Source: an uncultured PS1 clade bacterium (lineage in GTDB: Bacteria; Pseudomonadota; Alphaproteobacteria; RS24). From it: a stretch of DNA of 54,802 nt. The DNA lies in contig CACNWB010000010.1 in the NCBI GenBank assembly GCA_902624095.1, positions 1-54,802 on the forward strand, written 5' to 3'. Below, piece after piece: positions 29,355 through 38,441 of this stretch; positions within the stretch are counted from its first letter, which is position 1, and the number at the start of each line of letters is the position of its first letter. The notes under the pieces are model-generated. The model worked only from the letters and a program-made list of their open reading frames with translations. It was not told where the DNA came from and searched no databases. The translations under genes were made by a program, and so were the position numbers.

Positions 29355-29360
29355 TATAAT
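29355..29360 (+). promoter_or_regulatory. Perfect -10 element six bases before an ATG
   Basis: TATAAT at 29355-29360 ends six bases before the ATG at 29367. A weak -35 candidate (TCGAAC, 29332-29337) is 17 bases upstream. If used, transcription would begin at or next to the A of the ATG, giving a leaderless message; there is no Shine-Dalgarno sequence in front of this ATG. Prediction only. Confidence 0.5.
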
Positions 29361-29366
29361 GAGCCC

Positions 29367-30194
29367 ATGAAACCCGTGATACGTTTGGTTATGTCAGGCT
29401 TTTTCGCAAGTTTATTAGCCATTTTCCCCGCACTTGCGGGAATGACGACCCCTTGGATAAAAAGGGACGTCATTGAAGCCCGACTCGTGTTGGCTCGCGA
29501 TGCCAAGCAACATTTTGCGGGCGTTGAAATCGTCATGCAGCCCGGCTGGCACACTTATTGGCGGTATCCCGGCGCCAGCGGCATTGCGCCGAATTTCGAT
29601 TTTTCGGCCAGTCAGAACCTGACAACCGAAGATCCTGTGTTTCCAGCACCGTATTTTTTCGACGATGGTGCGGGCGGGTTTTTCGGCTATGAGGGCCTGA
29701 CCGGATTTGTTGTGCCATTTTTGCTGGAAAATGCAGGCGAAGCGGGCCAAGTCAGCCTCAATTTGGAGCTCGGCGTGTGCCGCGATGTTTGTTTGCAGGT
29801 GCAATTTTCATTTGATCTGCCCGTAATGCCCGGCCCCATAAAAACCCCCGACGAATTGGAAATTATACGGGCCATGCTGGATGCCCGACCGGTTGCACCG
29901 TCAGCGGAGCTTGCCATCGACACGCTCAATTATGACGGCGCGGCGCTGCAATTTGTTGTGGTCGGCACAAATCTGGAAAATCCGCAAATCATGGCGATTC
30001 CCACCCCCAATGTTGTGTTTGGTACGCCGCATATCAGCGCGCGCCGCCCGTCTTCATTTCTGATTGAAATGCCGGCCTGGTCGGTGCTTGACCAAACAAT
30101 GATTGGCCGTATTGTGGAGGTCATTGTCAGAGACGGTGAACGGGCGGTTTTTCAAAAAATCCAAATCGACGACCACCGTGTTTCGGGCAAATGA
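29367..30194 (+). CDS. Exported stand-alone DsbD alpha-domain protein
   Basis: A 275-residue exported protein similar to the N-terminal (alpha) domain of thiol:disulfide interchange protein DsbD. Signal peptide about 1-24, then an immunoglobulin-like domain with QPGWHTYWRYPGASG (58-72), the aromatic PYFFDDGAGGFFGYEG, and the redox pair Cys138 and Cys142 (GVCRDVC). The membrane and thioredoxin domains of full DsbD are missing, so it would need another electron donor such as a CcdA-type protein. Neighbours are yqgE and a peroxiredoxin. The start was set at 29367 to match the signal peptide; the upstream extension is not credible. Confidence 0.8.
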   Translation: MKPVIRLVMSGFFASLLAIFPALAGMTTPWIKRDVIEARLVLARDAKQHFAGVEIVMQPGWHTYWRYPGASGIAPNFDFSASQNLTTEDPVFPAPYFFDDGAGGFFGYEGLTGFVVPFLLENAGEAGQVSLNLELGVCRDVCLQVQFSFDLPVMPGPIKTPDELEIIRAMLDARPVAPSAELAIDTLNYDGAALQFVVVGTNLENPQIMAIPTPNVVFGTPHISARRPSSFLIEMPAWSVLDQTMIGRIVEVIVRDGERAVFQKIQIDDHRVSGK

Positions 30195-30223
30195 ACAACA
30201 GGGAATAATCAGGGAGACTTTCC

Positions 30224-30712
30224 ATGACTATCAAACCCGGCGACGACATGCCTGACGCTCAACTTATGTATATGACAGATGCAGGCCCGGCACCGATTTC
30301 AACAAGTGATCTTTTCGGCGGTAAAACTGTGGCCCTGTTTGCTCTGCCCGGCGCGTTCACGCCGACCTGTTCGAACCAACACCTGCCCGGCTATGTTGAC
30401 AAGGCCGAAGACCTGCGCGCCAAGGGCGTAGATACCATTGTTTGTCTGGCTGTCAATGATGCGTTTGTCATGGGAGCTTGGGGCCAGCAACAAGGTGCCA
30501 ATGGCAAGGTTATGATGGTGGCTGACGGCAATGCAGAACTGACCAAAAAATTGGGGCTCGAAATGGACGGTTCTGGCTTCGGCATGGGCACACGCTCTTT
30601 GCGCTATTCAATGATTGTGCGCGACGGCGTGGTCGAAACGCTCAATGTCGAGCAAAATCCGGGCAAGGCCGTCAACTCGGGCGTCGAAAATCTTTTGTCC
30701 CAACTAGGTTAA
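30224..30712 (+). CDS. Peroxiredoxin (Prx5/AhpE-like, redoxin family)
   Basis: A 162-residue thiol peroxidase that would reduce hydroperoxides. The peroxidatic cysteine is Cys49 in [16 protein letters not shown], the signature of the Prx5 subfamily. A glutathione- or glutaredoxin-linked reductant is usual for this group. It starts 29 bp after the DsbD-like gene with a GGGAGA ribosome binding site, so the two are likely cotranscribed. Its stop overlaps the stop of convergent rnhA in the shared bases TTAA. Confidence 0.92.
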   Translation: MTIKPGDDMPDAQLMYMTDAGPAPISTSDLFGGKTVALFALPGAFTPTCSNQHLPGYVDKAEDLRAKGVDTIVCLAVNDAFVMGAWGQQQGANGKVMMVADGNAELTKKLGLEMDGSGFGMGTRSLRYSMIVRDGVVETLNVEQNPGKAVNSGVENLLSQLG

Positions 30713-31146
30713 TTGGTACAGAAAGGCTCCATGCCGCGGCGTGCCAGTGCATCTGCATGCTCGTTGCCCGGATTTCCGGCATGGCCTTTCACCCAAACCC
30801 ATTCGACCGTGTGGCGCGCGCAGGCTGCGTCGAGCGCCTTCCACAAATCGATGTTTCTGACCGGTTTGCCGGCGGCTGTTTTCCAGCCGCGCCGCTTCCA
30901 ATTCTTAATCCAGCTTGTAATGCCGTCCTTGACGTAAACGCTGTCAGTAACCAGCCGAATTTTGGATCCGCCTGGCACCGCGCCCAATGCTTCAATGGCG
31001 GCCATCAACTCCATTTGATTATTGGTGGTAGATGGCGCTCCACCGTACAAATCAAGCGCACCATCCGGCCCGTTGATCAAAACACCCCACCCGCCGGGGC
31101 CGGGGTTTCCGGAGCACGCACCGTCGGTAAAAATTTCATATTTCAT
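30709..31146 (-). CDS. rnhA: Ribonuclease HI
   Basis: Degrades the RNA strand of RNA-DNA hybrids (145 aa). The N-terminal motif [16 protein letters not shown] contains the first catalytic Asp (Asp8); the following acidic residues sit in [12 protein letters not shown] and LVTDSVYV, and the last in NEHADALAR. It is the third gene of the minus-strand ispH-thrB-rnhA operon, starting 7 bp after thrB. A second RNase H, type II, is encoded at 38442-39044. Confidence 0.95.
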   Translation of the reverse strand: MKYEIFTDGACSGNPGPGGWGVLINGPDGALDLYGGAPSTTNNQMELMAAIEALGAVPGGSKIRLVTDSVYVKDGITSWIKNWKRRGWKTAAGKPVRNIDLWKALDAACARHTVEWVWVKGHAGNPGNEHADALARRGMEPFCTN

Positions 31147-31153
31147 AGAAGCC

Positions 31154-32128
31154 TCACAGTGTCAGTCCGTAATCTGCCGGCCGCATTGCACTGCGGTGAA
31201 AGCGCAAGCGGCGCAAAAAATCGTTGGGGTTTTTGGGTTCTACCTGTGCGCCGTCGACCTGATTGAGCCAGTCAAAAAGCCGTGTCGTCAAAAATCGCAT
31301 GGCTGCACCGGCCCCCAATATCGGCACGGCGTCTATTTCTTCCGGCGCCAATGGCCGCATATTTTGATAGCCAGACAGAAGTGCGCGGGCCTTGGTGACG
31401 TTGAAGGTGGCGTCGGCCTCAAAACACCAGGCATTGAGCGCAATGGCGAGGTCATAGGCATAAAAATCATTGCAGGCAAAATAAAAATCGATCAGACCCG
31501 ATATATCGCCTTGTAAGAAAAATACATTATCGGGAAACAAATCGGCATGAATAATTCCCGTCGGCAGATTGTCCGGCCAATTTTCATGAAGGCGGGTCAG
31601 TTCGCGCTCCATCGCTCTGGTCAGGTCGGGGCTCACCTCATCGGCGCGCGAATGGCAGCGTTCAAACAGTGCCTGCCAATTGCCAAGCCCGTGATTGTTT
31701 GGCCGCGTCAATTCAAATCTGTCACCGGCGAGATGCATTTGTGCCATTGCCGCACCCAGCGCACGGCAATGTTCGGGGCGTGGGGTTCTGACACTGCGGC
31801 CTTCCAGAAAGCTGACCAGCGCCGCTGGCTTGTTTTTGACGGTGCTGACGAGCCCGCCATCTTTGCGTGCCAGTGGCACCGGACATGACAGGCCTTGTGC
31901 CGACAGATGCAACATCAAATTAAGAAAAAACGGCAGGTCGGCCGCGGCGACGCCATTGGCCGAGCTTTCATAAATTGTGAGAATGTACTTTGCATCCGCC
32001 GTTGTGAGCAGAAAATTCGAGTTTTGAACGCCTGCTGTTATGCCTTTGAAATCGTCGACTTGCGACAGCGGGTATTGCTCTGCAATTTCTGCCAGCGTAT
32101 TGCTGTCGATCTCGGTATAGACAGCCAT
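31154..32128 (-). CDS. thrB: Homoserine kinase (ThrB, APH-fold type)
   Basis: Phosphorylates homoserine to feed threonine synthase (324 aa). This is the aminoglycoside-phosphotransferase-fold form used by Alphaproteobacteria and Pseudomonas, not the GHMP kinase. Visible motifs are [15 protein letters not shown] at the start, GVQNSNFLL (nucleotide lobe), the catalytic [11 protein letters not shown] and the metal-binding [17 protein letters not shown]. The gene lies between ispH (one-base overlap) and rnhA. Confidence 0.94.
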   Translation of the reverse strand: MAVYTEIDSNTLAEIAEQYPLSQVDDFKGITAGVQNSNFLLTTADAKYILTIYESSANGVAAADLPFFLNLMLHLSAQGLSCPVPLARKDGGLVSTVKNKPAALVSFLEGRSVRTPRPEHCRALGAAMAQMHLAGDRFELTRPNNHGLGNWQALFERCHSRADEVSPDLTRAMERELTRLHENWPDNLPTGIIHADLFPDNVFFLQGDISGLIDFYFACNDFYAYDLAIALNAWCFEADATFNVTKARALLSGYQNMRPLAPEEIDAVPILGAGAAMRFLTTRLFDWLNQVDGAQVEPKNPNDFLRRLRFHRSAMRPADYGLTL

Positions 32129-33084
32129 TAATCACCCCTAAGTTGGCGTGGCAGCTTAAAATGCACATTTTCCGGCCCGCCACCAGCCTCCATAATGTCG
32201 AGCGAAAATTGGCCCTGCAATGCCGCAATGACGGCGGCGACCATTTCTTCTGGTGCCGATGCGCCGGCGGTCAGACCGATTTTCTCGGCACTTTTAACAT
32301 GTGACCATGTAATTTGTTCTGGCCCTTCAATGAGGTCGGCATAAGGTGCCCCCGCGCGGCGCGCAACATCAACCAAACGTTGCGAGTTTGACGAATTGGT
32401 CGCTCCAATCACCAACATGCAGCCGACTTGCGGCGCGATTTCTTTGACGGCTGCCTGCCGATTTGTTGTCGCATAGCAAATGTCTTCTTTGTGCGGCGCG
32501 GCAATATCTGTGAAGCGGTCACGCAAGGCAGCGATGATCTCGGCCGTATCGTCCACTGACAGGGTTGTTTGGGTCACAAAGGCAAGAGGCGTCTGCGGGG
32601 GCGGGATAAAAGTTTTGGCGTCCGCCACCGTTTCGATAAGGCTTATCGCACCAATAGGCACCTGTCCCATTGTGCCGATAACTTCCGGATGACCGGCATG
32701 GCCGATGAGTAAAATATGGCGTCCGGCCTCAAAATGGCGCGCGGCTTCGATATGCACTTTGGAAACCAGCGGGCAGGTGGCATCAAGCCAATCTAGCCCA
32801 CGGGCTTCGGCGTCTGCGGGCACTGATTTCGGCACGCCATGTGCGGAAAATATAACCGGTACCCCGTCGGGCACCTCGTCAATTTCATCGACAAAAACCG
32901 CCCCTTTTTTTTCCAGCGCCGAAACAACCTGACGGTTATGAACAATTTCGTGGCGCACATACACCGGCGCCCCGTGCAAGTCCAGCGCGCGTTCGACAAT
33001 TTGGATCGCGCGATCAACCCCGGCACAAAACCCGCGTGGTTTTGCGAGAATGAGGGTTTTTGGCGGTTTAGCTGTTTCGGGCAC
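32128..33084 (-). CDS. ispH: 4-hydroxy-3-methylbut-2-enyl diphosphate reductase
   Basis: Last enzyme of the MEP isoprenoid pathway; makes IPP and DMAPP with a [4Fe-4S] cluster (318 aa). Cluster cysteines are seen in [11 protein letters not shown] (Cys20), [12 protein letters not shown] and [11 protein letters not shown]. The substrate-binding SNSQRL and HGVPKSV motifs are intact. First gene of the ispH-thrB-rnhA operon; its promoter lies in the 136-bp divergent gap to the lipoprotein gene. Confidence 0.96.
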   Translation of the reverse strand: MPETAKPPKTLILAKPRGFCAGVDRAIQIVERALDLHGAPVYVRHEIVHNRQVVSALEKKGAVFVDEIDEVPDGVPVIFSAHGVPKSVPADAEARGLDWLDATCPLVSKVHIEAARHFEAGRHILLIGHAGHPEVIGTMGQVPIGAISLIETVADAKTFIPPPQTPLAFVTQTTLSVDDTAEIIAALRDRFTDIAAPHKEDICYATTNRQAAVKEIAPQVGCMLVIGATNSSNSQRLVDVARRAGAPYADLIEGPEQITWSHVKSAEKIGLTAGASAPEEMVAAVIAALQGQFSLDIMEAGGGPENVHFKLPRQLRGD

Positions 33085-33220
33085 TCGATAGTTTCTTTCA
33101 AACGGGTAATGTCACTGCAATCAGGCTTGAGGTTAACCGCGTGTTTGGATAATGTCTGTATCAAATTAGTTCATAAACAGTTGGTTCAACAACCCTGTGC
33201 GAAAAGTTTCAGAAATAATC

Positions 33221-33703
33221 ATGTCAATCAAAACAAAATGGATATTGATCCTGTTTCTCATGCCCCTTCTCGCGGCCTGCGGCGGCAATTATGTCCCTGC
33301 AGAGCTATGCCCTTATGGCGGGGTTTTGGCTACGGCAGAAAACCTGCCGACGGCAGATGGAAAGGCGGCACTGCTTTATGGCGCGAAAGTTTCATGCGAA
33401 AGAGCGGATGCGGGGATCGAGGCAGAGATAACGGTTTTTGGCGACATGCTGTCGAGTGCCAAAAATATAAACCTCACCATTTTCGCGGCTCTTGTAGATA
33501 AAGATGACAATGTGGTGACCCGCACTCAGGAAGATTTTAAGGTTAAACAAGGATTGTTTGAGGTAGACATGCCGATTTTGGTATTTGATCCCAGGGATAC
33601 CGGTTCGACAGGGCAAGCCGAATTTTTTGTCGGCTTTGTTTTGACCGATGATGAATTAAACGCCAATCGCGCTGCGTGGCGGGAAAGTCTCAATATTGAC
33701 TAA
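33221..33703 (+). CDS. Predicted small lipoprotein of unknown function
   Basis: A 160-residue protein with a lipoprotein signal peptide: basic start (MSIKTKW), hydrophobic stretch, and lipobox LLAAC with the lipidated cysteine at residue 20. The mature part is a single beta-rich domain (about 60-150) with an additional pair of cysteines (38 and 59). I do not recognise the family. The ATG at 33221 was preferred over a GTG at 33197 because the signal peptide then begins normally. It lies immediately upstream of the glycine riboswitch operon but has no obvious link to it. Confidence 0.7.
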   Translation: MSIKTKWILILFLMPLLAACGGNYVPAELCPYGGVLATAENLPTADGKAALLYGAKVSCERADAGIEAEITVFGDMLSSAKNINLTIFAALVDKDDNVVTRTQEDFKVKQGLFEVDMPILVFDPRDTGSTGQAEFFVGFVLTDDELNANRAAWRESLNID

Positions 33704-33720
33704 TTAACAACTTAATTTTT

Positions 33721-33750
33721 CCGCTGATTTGACAGCGAAAGACTCAGCGG
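33721..33750. repeat. Inverted repeat spanning the gcv promoter -35 region
   Basis: CCGCTGA (33721-33727) and its exact complement TCAGCGG (33744-33750) are separated by 16 bases that contain TTGACA. No T run follows, so it is a poor terminator for the upstream lipoprotein gene. It could be an operator, or chance. Confidence 0.5.
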
Positions 33751-33756
33751 TAATAT
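33729..33756 (+). promoter_or_regulatory. Candidate promoter of the glycine riboswitch-gcv operon
   Basis: A perfect -35 TTGACA (33729-33734), a 16-base spacer and TAATAT (33751-33756, four of six). Predicted transcription start near 33763, a few bases before the first riboswitch helix at 33772. A GANTC site (GACTC, 33741-33745) lies in the spacer. Confidence 0.65.
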
Positions 33757-33771
33757 ACCAATCTAACCCGT

Positions 33772-33951
33772 GCTACGGGAGACGCTGTCTTTAATAAGGC
33801 AGGGCCGAAGGAGCAACCGCCCTCGGAAACTCTCAGGCAAAATGGACCGTAGCCGGTTAACACTCTGGAAAGCAGAGAACGCCAGTTCTCTCACCGACGG
33901 GGTTAAGCTGTCTTTAGGGCAGCGAATTCTCTCAGGTCCAAGCGACAGAGG
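33772..33951 (+). ncRNA. Tandem glycine riboswitch (two aptamers)
   Basis: Cis-acting RNA element in the leader of gcvT. Aptamer 1 is closed by a perfect 7-bp P1 (33772-33778 with 33847-33853) and contains the conserved GCCGAAGGAGCAA and CTCTCAGGCAAAATGGACC segments. Aptamer 2 is closed by CTCTG (33863-33867) with CAGAG (33946-33950) and contains CACCGACGGGGTTAAGC and CTCTCAGGTCCAAGCGACAGAGG. High glycine is expected to turn on the glycine cleavage genes downstream. The linker between aptamers is short, as is usual. Confidence 0.96.
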
Positions 33952-33955
33952 AGGG

Positions 33956-33998
33956 CGCGACACCATTTCGGTGAAATGGTGTCTGCTCAGGAGTCGCG
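33956..33998 (+). promoter_or_regulatory. Likely translational expression platform of the glycine riboswitch
   Basis: A 10-bp perfect hairpin (33959-33968 with 33974-33983, loop CGGTG) sits between aptamer 2 and the gcvT ribosome binding site (AGGAG, 33989-33993). A competing stem can form between CGCGAC (33956-33961) and GTCGCG (33993-33998), which brackets the ribosome binding site. No U tract follows either stem, so control of translation is more likely than transcription termination. Pairing seen by eye; no folding was run. Confidence 0.55.
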
Positions 33999-34000
33999 AC

Positions 34001-35149
34001 ATGAGTGCTGATACGCAAATTTCATCTACTGACCAGCCGCCGCTGGCGCGCACGCCGCTTTTTGATTTGCATGTCGGCGCAGGCGCGCGCATGGTGGGTT
34101 TTGCGGGATATGAAATGCCGGTGCAGTATGGGCACGGCGTTTTGTATGAGCATAATCACACGCGCGCGCAGGCTGGATTATTTGACGTGTCGCATATGGG
34201 TCAAGCGTTGCTGAGCCCAAAAACAGGCGGTGCCGATGCCGCCCTGCTCATGGAAAAACTGGCACCGGGCGGCATATCGACATTGGGCGAGGGGCGCATC
34301 CGCTACACATTGTTGACCCATGCCGATGGCGGCATTCGTGATGATTTGATGGTCACGCGGTTTGGCGAGACTGTGTGGCTGGTGGTCAATGCGGCGTGCA
34401 AAACAACCGACTTTGCCTATATTGCTGAGGCGCTGGACGGCCATGCAACTTTGGAAGTGCAAGGCCGCGCGCTCTTAGCCCTGCAAGGCCCGCAAGCCGC
34501 GCGCGTTCTGGCCCGACATCTTGAAGGGGTTGACCAGCTGACATTCATGGAGGCGCGCTGGGTGGGTTGGCGCGGATATGAGCTTTTGTTGTCGCGCTGT
34601 GGTTATACGGGCGAAGACGGGTTTGAAATTTCATTGCCGCCGGAAATTGCCGAAGAATTTGCTGTCGCGCTTCTGGATGATGATGAGGTTGCGCTTATCG
34701 GTCTGGGCGCGCGGGACAGCCTGCGGCTCGAGGCGGGCCTGTGCCTATACGGACATGATATTGACCTGACAACTTCGCCAGCCGAGGCCGATTTGTTGTG
34801 GACGATTCCAAAGCGCCGGCGCGAGTCGGCTGACTATCCCGGTGCCGATATTATTTCAACGCATCTTGCATCGGGTGCGCCGCGGCTTCGTGTCGGTTTG
34901 CTACCTGACGGGCGCGCTCCGGCGCGCGAGGGCACCGATATTTGTGCGCCTGACGGAGCCTCCATTGGCACGGTAACCAGCGGCGGCTTCAGCCCGACAT
35001 TGGGGCGGCCTGTGGCAATGGGATATTTGGCTGCTGATTTTGCCGACCCCGATAGGTCGGTGCATCTGATGGTTCGCGGTCGCGCTCTGCCAGCACGGGT
35101 GATTGAGATGCCGTTTGTGCCGCATAAATATGTGCGTGCCACAAAATAG
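34001..35149 (+). CDS. gcvT: Glycine cleavage system T protein (aminomethyltransferase)
   Basis: Transfers the methylene group from aminomethyl-lipoyl GcvH to tetrahydrofolate, releasing ammonia (382 aa). Typical segments are RTPLFDLHVGAGARMVGFAG near the N-terminus, GLFDVSHMGQ, GYTGEDGFEISLP and LGARDSLRLEAGLCLYG. The ATG at 34001 is set by AGGAG seven bases upstream; the frame upstream runs into the riboswitch. First gene of gcvT-gcvH-gcvPA-gcvPB. Confidence 0.97.
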   Translation: MSADTQISSTDQPPLARTPLFDLHVGAGARMVGFAGYEMPVQYGHGVLYEHNHTRAQAGLFDVSHMGQALLSPKTGGADAALLMEKLAPGGISTLGEGRIRYTLLTHADGGIRDDLMVTRFGETVWLVVNAACKTTDFAYIAEALDGHATLEVQGRALLALQGPQAARVLARHLEGVDQLTFMEARWVGWRGYELLLSRCGYTGEDGFEISLPPEIAEEFAVALLDDDEVALIGLGARDSLRLEAGLCLYGHDIDLTTSPAEADLLWTIPKRRRESADYPGADIISTHLASGAPRLRVGLLPDGRAPAREGTDICAPDGASIGTVTSGGFSPTLGRPVAMGYLAADFADPDRSVHLMVRGRALPARVIEMPFVPHKYVRATK

Positions 35150-35194
35150 CGGGAACGTATTTGAGGATATGGAAAAGACGATGAGGAGGAAAAA

Positions 35195-35572
35195 TTGAGC
35201 GCAGTGAAATTTACCAAAGACCACGAATGGGTAAGCCTTGACGGAGATACCGCCACGGTCGGCATCACGGCTTACGCACAAGAACAGTTGGGTGATGTCG
35301 TTTTTGTCGAAATGCCGGAGGCGGGCAAAACCGTATCGCAGGGCGATGAAGCCGGTGTGGTGGAAAGCGTGAAGGCGGCCAGTGAGGTTTATGCACCCGT
35401 TTCGGGCGAAGTGGTCGAAGCCAATCCGGAGCTTGAGGACAATCCCGCCCTGGTCAATCAAGACCCGCTGGCTGGTGGCTGGTTTTTCCGGCTCCGCCTT
35501 AGCAATGCCGGTGAACTTGACGGCCTAATGGATGAAGCCGCTTACAAAGCCTATATTGAGGAGCTTGACTGA
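35195..35572 (+). CDS. gcvH: Glycine cleavage system H protein
   Basis: Lipoyl carrier protein of the glycine cleavage complex (125 aa). The lipoylated lysine is Lys60 in [12 protein letters not shown]. It appears to use a TTG start at 35195, five bases after a strong GAGGAGGA; an ATG just upstream (35181) stops after five codons, and a GTG at 35204 is the alternative. Its stop overlaps the gcvPA start (TGATG). Confidence 0.96.
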   Translation: MSAVKFTKDHEWVSLDGDTATVGITAYAQEQLGDVVFVEMPEAGKTVSQGDEAGVVESVKAASEVYAPVSGEVVEANPELEDNPALVNQDPLAGGWFFRLRLSNAGELDGLMDEAAYKAYIEELD

Positions 35573-36915
35573 TGCGTTATTTGCCTTTGAACGATGCCGA
35601 TCGTGCGACAATGCTGGAACGCATTGGCGTCGAAAATATTGACGCCCTGTTTTGTGATGTGCCCGCCGAGGCGCGTCTCGACGGGCCCGTTGACTTGCCG
35701 ATACACAAAAGCGAAATGCAGGTCGAGCGCGACATGCATGCAATGGCCAGTCAAAATATGCCAGCTGGCTCTGCGCCGTTTTTCTGCGGCGCAGGCGCAT
35801 ATCGTCATCATGTTCCAGCGACGGTTGACCATATTATTCAGCGGTCAGAATTTTTGACCTCTTATACGCCCTATCAACCGGAAATCACGCAAGGCACATT
35901 GCAATATTTGTTCGAGTTTCAAAGCCAGGTTGCCGAACTGACCGGAATGGAAGTTGCCAATGCGTCCATGTATGACGGCTCAACCGCCGCTGGTGAAGCA
36001 GTGCTGATGGCCCATCGGGTAACGCGGCGCAATCATGCTGTGGTTTCGGGGCGCGTGCATCCACAATATGTCGATGTCATTGCCAATTTGTCGGATATGG
36101 GGGGCTTTGGGTTAACCCATGTTCCACCAACAATTCAGGGCGCCGAAGACCTTTTGTCATCGGTCGATGAGAACACCGCTTGCGTCGTTGTGCAAAACCC
36201 TGACTTTTTTGGTTCGGTTAACGATTATACCGAACTTGCCGAGGCCGTGCACGCACGTGGCGCCTTGCTGATTGTCGTTGTTACTGAGTCAGTGTCGCTG
36301 GGTGTATTGAAAACGCCTGGCACAATGGGTGCCGATATTGTCGTCGGCGAAGGCCAGTCGCTGGGCAATGGTTTAAATTTTGGCGGGCCTTATGTCGGCC
36401 TGTTTGCCGCGCGCGAAAAGTTTCTGCGCCAAATGCCCGGGCGTCTGTGCGGCGAAACTGTGGATGCCGACGGCAAGCGTGGCTTTGTTCTCACGCTGTC
36501 GACGCGCGAACAACATATTCGCCGTGATAAGGCGACATCGAATATTTGCACCAATTCGGGCTTGTGTTCGTTGGCGTTCACGGCGCATTTATCGCTTCTA
36601 GGTGGCAACGGTTTGCAGCATTTGGCACGGCTCAATCATGAGCAGGCGGTCGATCTTGCGGGCAGGCTCGGTGCCATTGACGGGGTAAAGCCCATCAATG
36701 AAACGTTTTTCAACGAGTTCACCATCGAATTGCCACAACCCGCCGATATGGTGGTCGAGGCCTTGGCCGTGCGCGGCGTGCTGGGTGGCGTACCGGTGTC
36801 GCGGCTGATACCCGACGGAGGTTTTGAAAATTATTTATTGGTGGCGGCAACCGAAACTTGCGCGCCCGAAGACATGGCCGCCTATGGCGCGGCACTTAAG
36901 GAGGTGTTGTCGTGA
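35572..36915 (+). CDS. gcvPA: Glycine dehydrogenase (decarboxylating) subunit 1
   Basis: N-terminal half of a split P protein (447 aa). P protein decarboxylates glycine and passes the aminomethyl group to lipoyl-GcvH. Family segments include [14 protein letters not shown] at the start, [36 protein letters not shown] and [14 protein letters not shown]. This subunit lacks the PLP lysine, which lies in GcvPB. It is translationally coupled to both neighbours, and the four-base overlap with gcvPB (GTGA) suggests equal synthesis of the two halves. Confidence 0.96.
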   Translation: MRYLPLNDADRATMLERIGVENIDALFCDVPAEARLDGPVDLPIHKSEMQVERDMHAMASQNMPAGSAPFFCGAGAYRHHVPATVDHIIQRSEFLTSYTPYQPEITQGTLQYLFEFQSQVAELTGMEVANASMYDGSTAAGEAVLMAHRVTRRNHAVVSGRVHPQYVDVIANLSDMGGFGLTHVPPTIQGAEDLLSSVDENTACVVVQNPDFFGSVNDYTELAEAVHARGALLIVVVTESVSLGVLKTPGTMGADIVVGEGQSLGNGLNFGGPYVGLFAAREKFLRQMPGRLCGETVDADGKRGFVLTLSTREQHIRRDKATSNICTNSGLCSLAFTAHLSLLGGNGLQHLARLNHEQAVDLAGRLGAIDGVKPINETFFNEFTIELPQPADMVVEALAVRGVLGGVPVSRLIPDGGFENYLLVAATETCAPEDMAAYGAALKEVLS

Positions 36916-38432
36916 GCGAGAAGACCACATTCACCAGCCATCGCGGTCTTGAACTGCGTGAGGATCTGATTTTCGAAATAGGCGCACGCGACAGAAGCGG
37001 GGTCGATTTGGCGCCGTTGCGGGGCGTACGTGACCGACTGGGGGGTATCACCCGTGAGGTGGTTGATCTGCCCGGTCTGGCAGAACCGGAAGTCATGCGT
37101 CATTATGTGCGGCTGAGCCAGAAAAATCACGCGATTGATATGGGGCTCTATCCGCTTGGTTCATGCACAATGAAACATAATCCGCGCCTCAATGAGAAAA
37201 TGGCGCGACTACCGGGTTTTGCCGATATTCACCCCTTGCAACCCGCTTCAACCGTGCAGGGTGCCTTACGCCTGATGGATGAATTGGCGCATTGGCTGAA
37301 AACCCTCACCGGCATGCCGGAGGTGGCGCTATCGCCCAAGGCCGGCGCACATGGTGAATTATGCGGCATGATGGCCATTCGCGCCGCGATCAAGGCGCGC
37401 GGCGAGATTCAACGGCGCATGCGGGTGCTGGTGCCGGAATCGGCCCATGGCACAAATCCGGCGACGGCCGCACTCTTGGGCTTCAGCGTTGATGAAATTC
37501 CCGCCAGCGATGACGGGCGTGTTGATCTGGAGGCATTTCGCGACAAGCTTGGCGATGACGTGGCCGCCATTATGTTGACCAATCCTAACACATGCGGGCT
37601 GTTTGAACGCGATATTATTGCCATTGCCGATGCGGTGCATGAGGCGGGTGGCTACTTCTATTGCGACGGCGCCAATTTTAACGCCATTGTCGGACGCGTG
37701 CGCCCAGGCGATTTGGGCATTGATGCCATGCATATTAACCTGCACAAAACATTCTCCACGCCGCATGGCGGCGGCGGGCCCGGCGCTGGGCCAACGGTTT
37801 TGTCCGAGCGGCTGGCTGCGTTTGCGCCCCTGCCGCGTGTTGTTGCAGGCAAGTCTGGGCTGGAACTGGTCGAGCATGGAGATCAGACTGAAGGCGGGCC
37901 GTTCGGACGCATGGTCGCCTTTCATGGTCAAATGGGGATGTTTGTGCGGGCGCTGGCCTATATGATGAGCCATGGCGCCGACGGGTTGCGTCAGGTAGCT
38001 GATGATGCCGTGTTGAATGCCAATTATATTCTGGCCGAATTGAATGGCACTATGACTGCGCCCTATTTAGGGCCGTGCATGCATGAAGCTTTGTTCGACG
38101 ATGCGTTCTTGAAGGATACTGGCATCGAAACCCTGGATTTTGCCAAGGCCATGATTGATGAAGGCTATCATCCAATGACCATGTATTTCCCGCTGGTGGT
38201 GCATGGTGCCATGCTGATTGAGCCGACCGAAACCGAGAGCAAGGCCTCACTGGATTTGTTCATCGCCACTTTGCGCGATCTGGTAGCTTCAGCAAAAGCT
38301 GGTGATACCGAACGGTTCACAACCGCGCCGCAACTAGCGCCAACCAAGCGACTGGATGAAACCCGCGCCGCGCGCCAACTGGTTTTGCGCTATAGGTCAA
38401 CTGAAAAAAAGCAGGTCCGTGCAGCTGAATAG
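36912..38432 (+). CDS. gcvPB: Glycine dehydrogenase (decarboxylating) subunit 2
   Basis: C-terminal, PLP-binding half of the split P protein (506 aa). The PLP lysine lies in the segment [19 protein letters not shown], and [13 protein letters not shown] and NPNTCGLFE are characteristic. It uses a GTG start inside the end of gcvPA. It completes the T-H-PA-PB operon; the L protein (lipoamide dehydrogenase) is not present here and is normally shared with other complexes. rnhB follows after only 9 bp. Confidence 0.97.
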   Translation: MSEKTTFTSHRGLELREDLIFEIGARDRSGVDLAPLRGVRDRLGGITREVVDLPGLAEPEVMRHYVRLSQKNHAIDMGLYPLGSCTMKHNPRLNEKMARLPGFADIHPLQPASTVQGALRLMDELAHWLKTLTGMPEVALSPKAGAHGELCGMMAIRAAIKARGEIQRRMRVLVPESAHGTNPATAALLGFSVDEIPASDDGRVDLEAFRDKLGDDVAAIMLTNPNTCGLFERDIIAIADAVHEAGGYFYCDGANFNAIVGRVRPGDLGIDAMHINLHKTFSTPHGGGGPGAGPTVLSERLAAFAPLPRVVAGKSGLELVEHGDQTEGGPFGRMVAFHGQMGMFVRALAYMMSHGADGLRQVADDAVLNANYILAELNGTMTAPYLGPCMHEALFDDAFLKDTGIETLDFAKAMIDEGYHPMTMYFPLVVHGAMLIEPTETESKASLDLFIATLRDLVASAKAGDTERFTTAPQLAPTKRLDETRAARQLVLRYRSTEKKQVRAAE

Positions 38433-38441
38433 GGCAGCGGC

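Noticed and set aside
33721-33750. Inverted repeat as a rho-independent terminator of the lipoprotein gene
   Set aside because: The arms are only 7 bp with a 16-base loop and no T run follows; it overlaps a good promoter instead.
33770-34000. N-terminal extension of gcvT by 77 codons
   Set aside because: The open frame runs through the glycine riboswitch; the ATG at 34001 has a ribosome binding site and the normal GcvT N-terminus.
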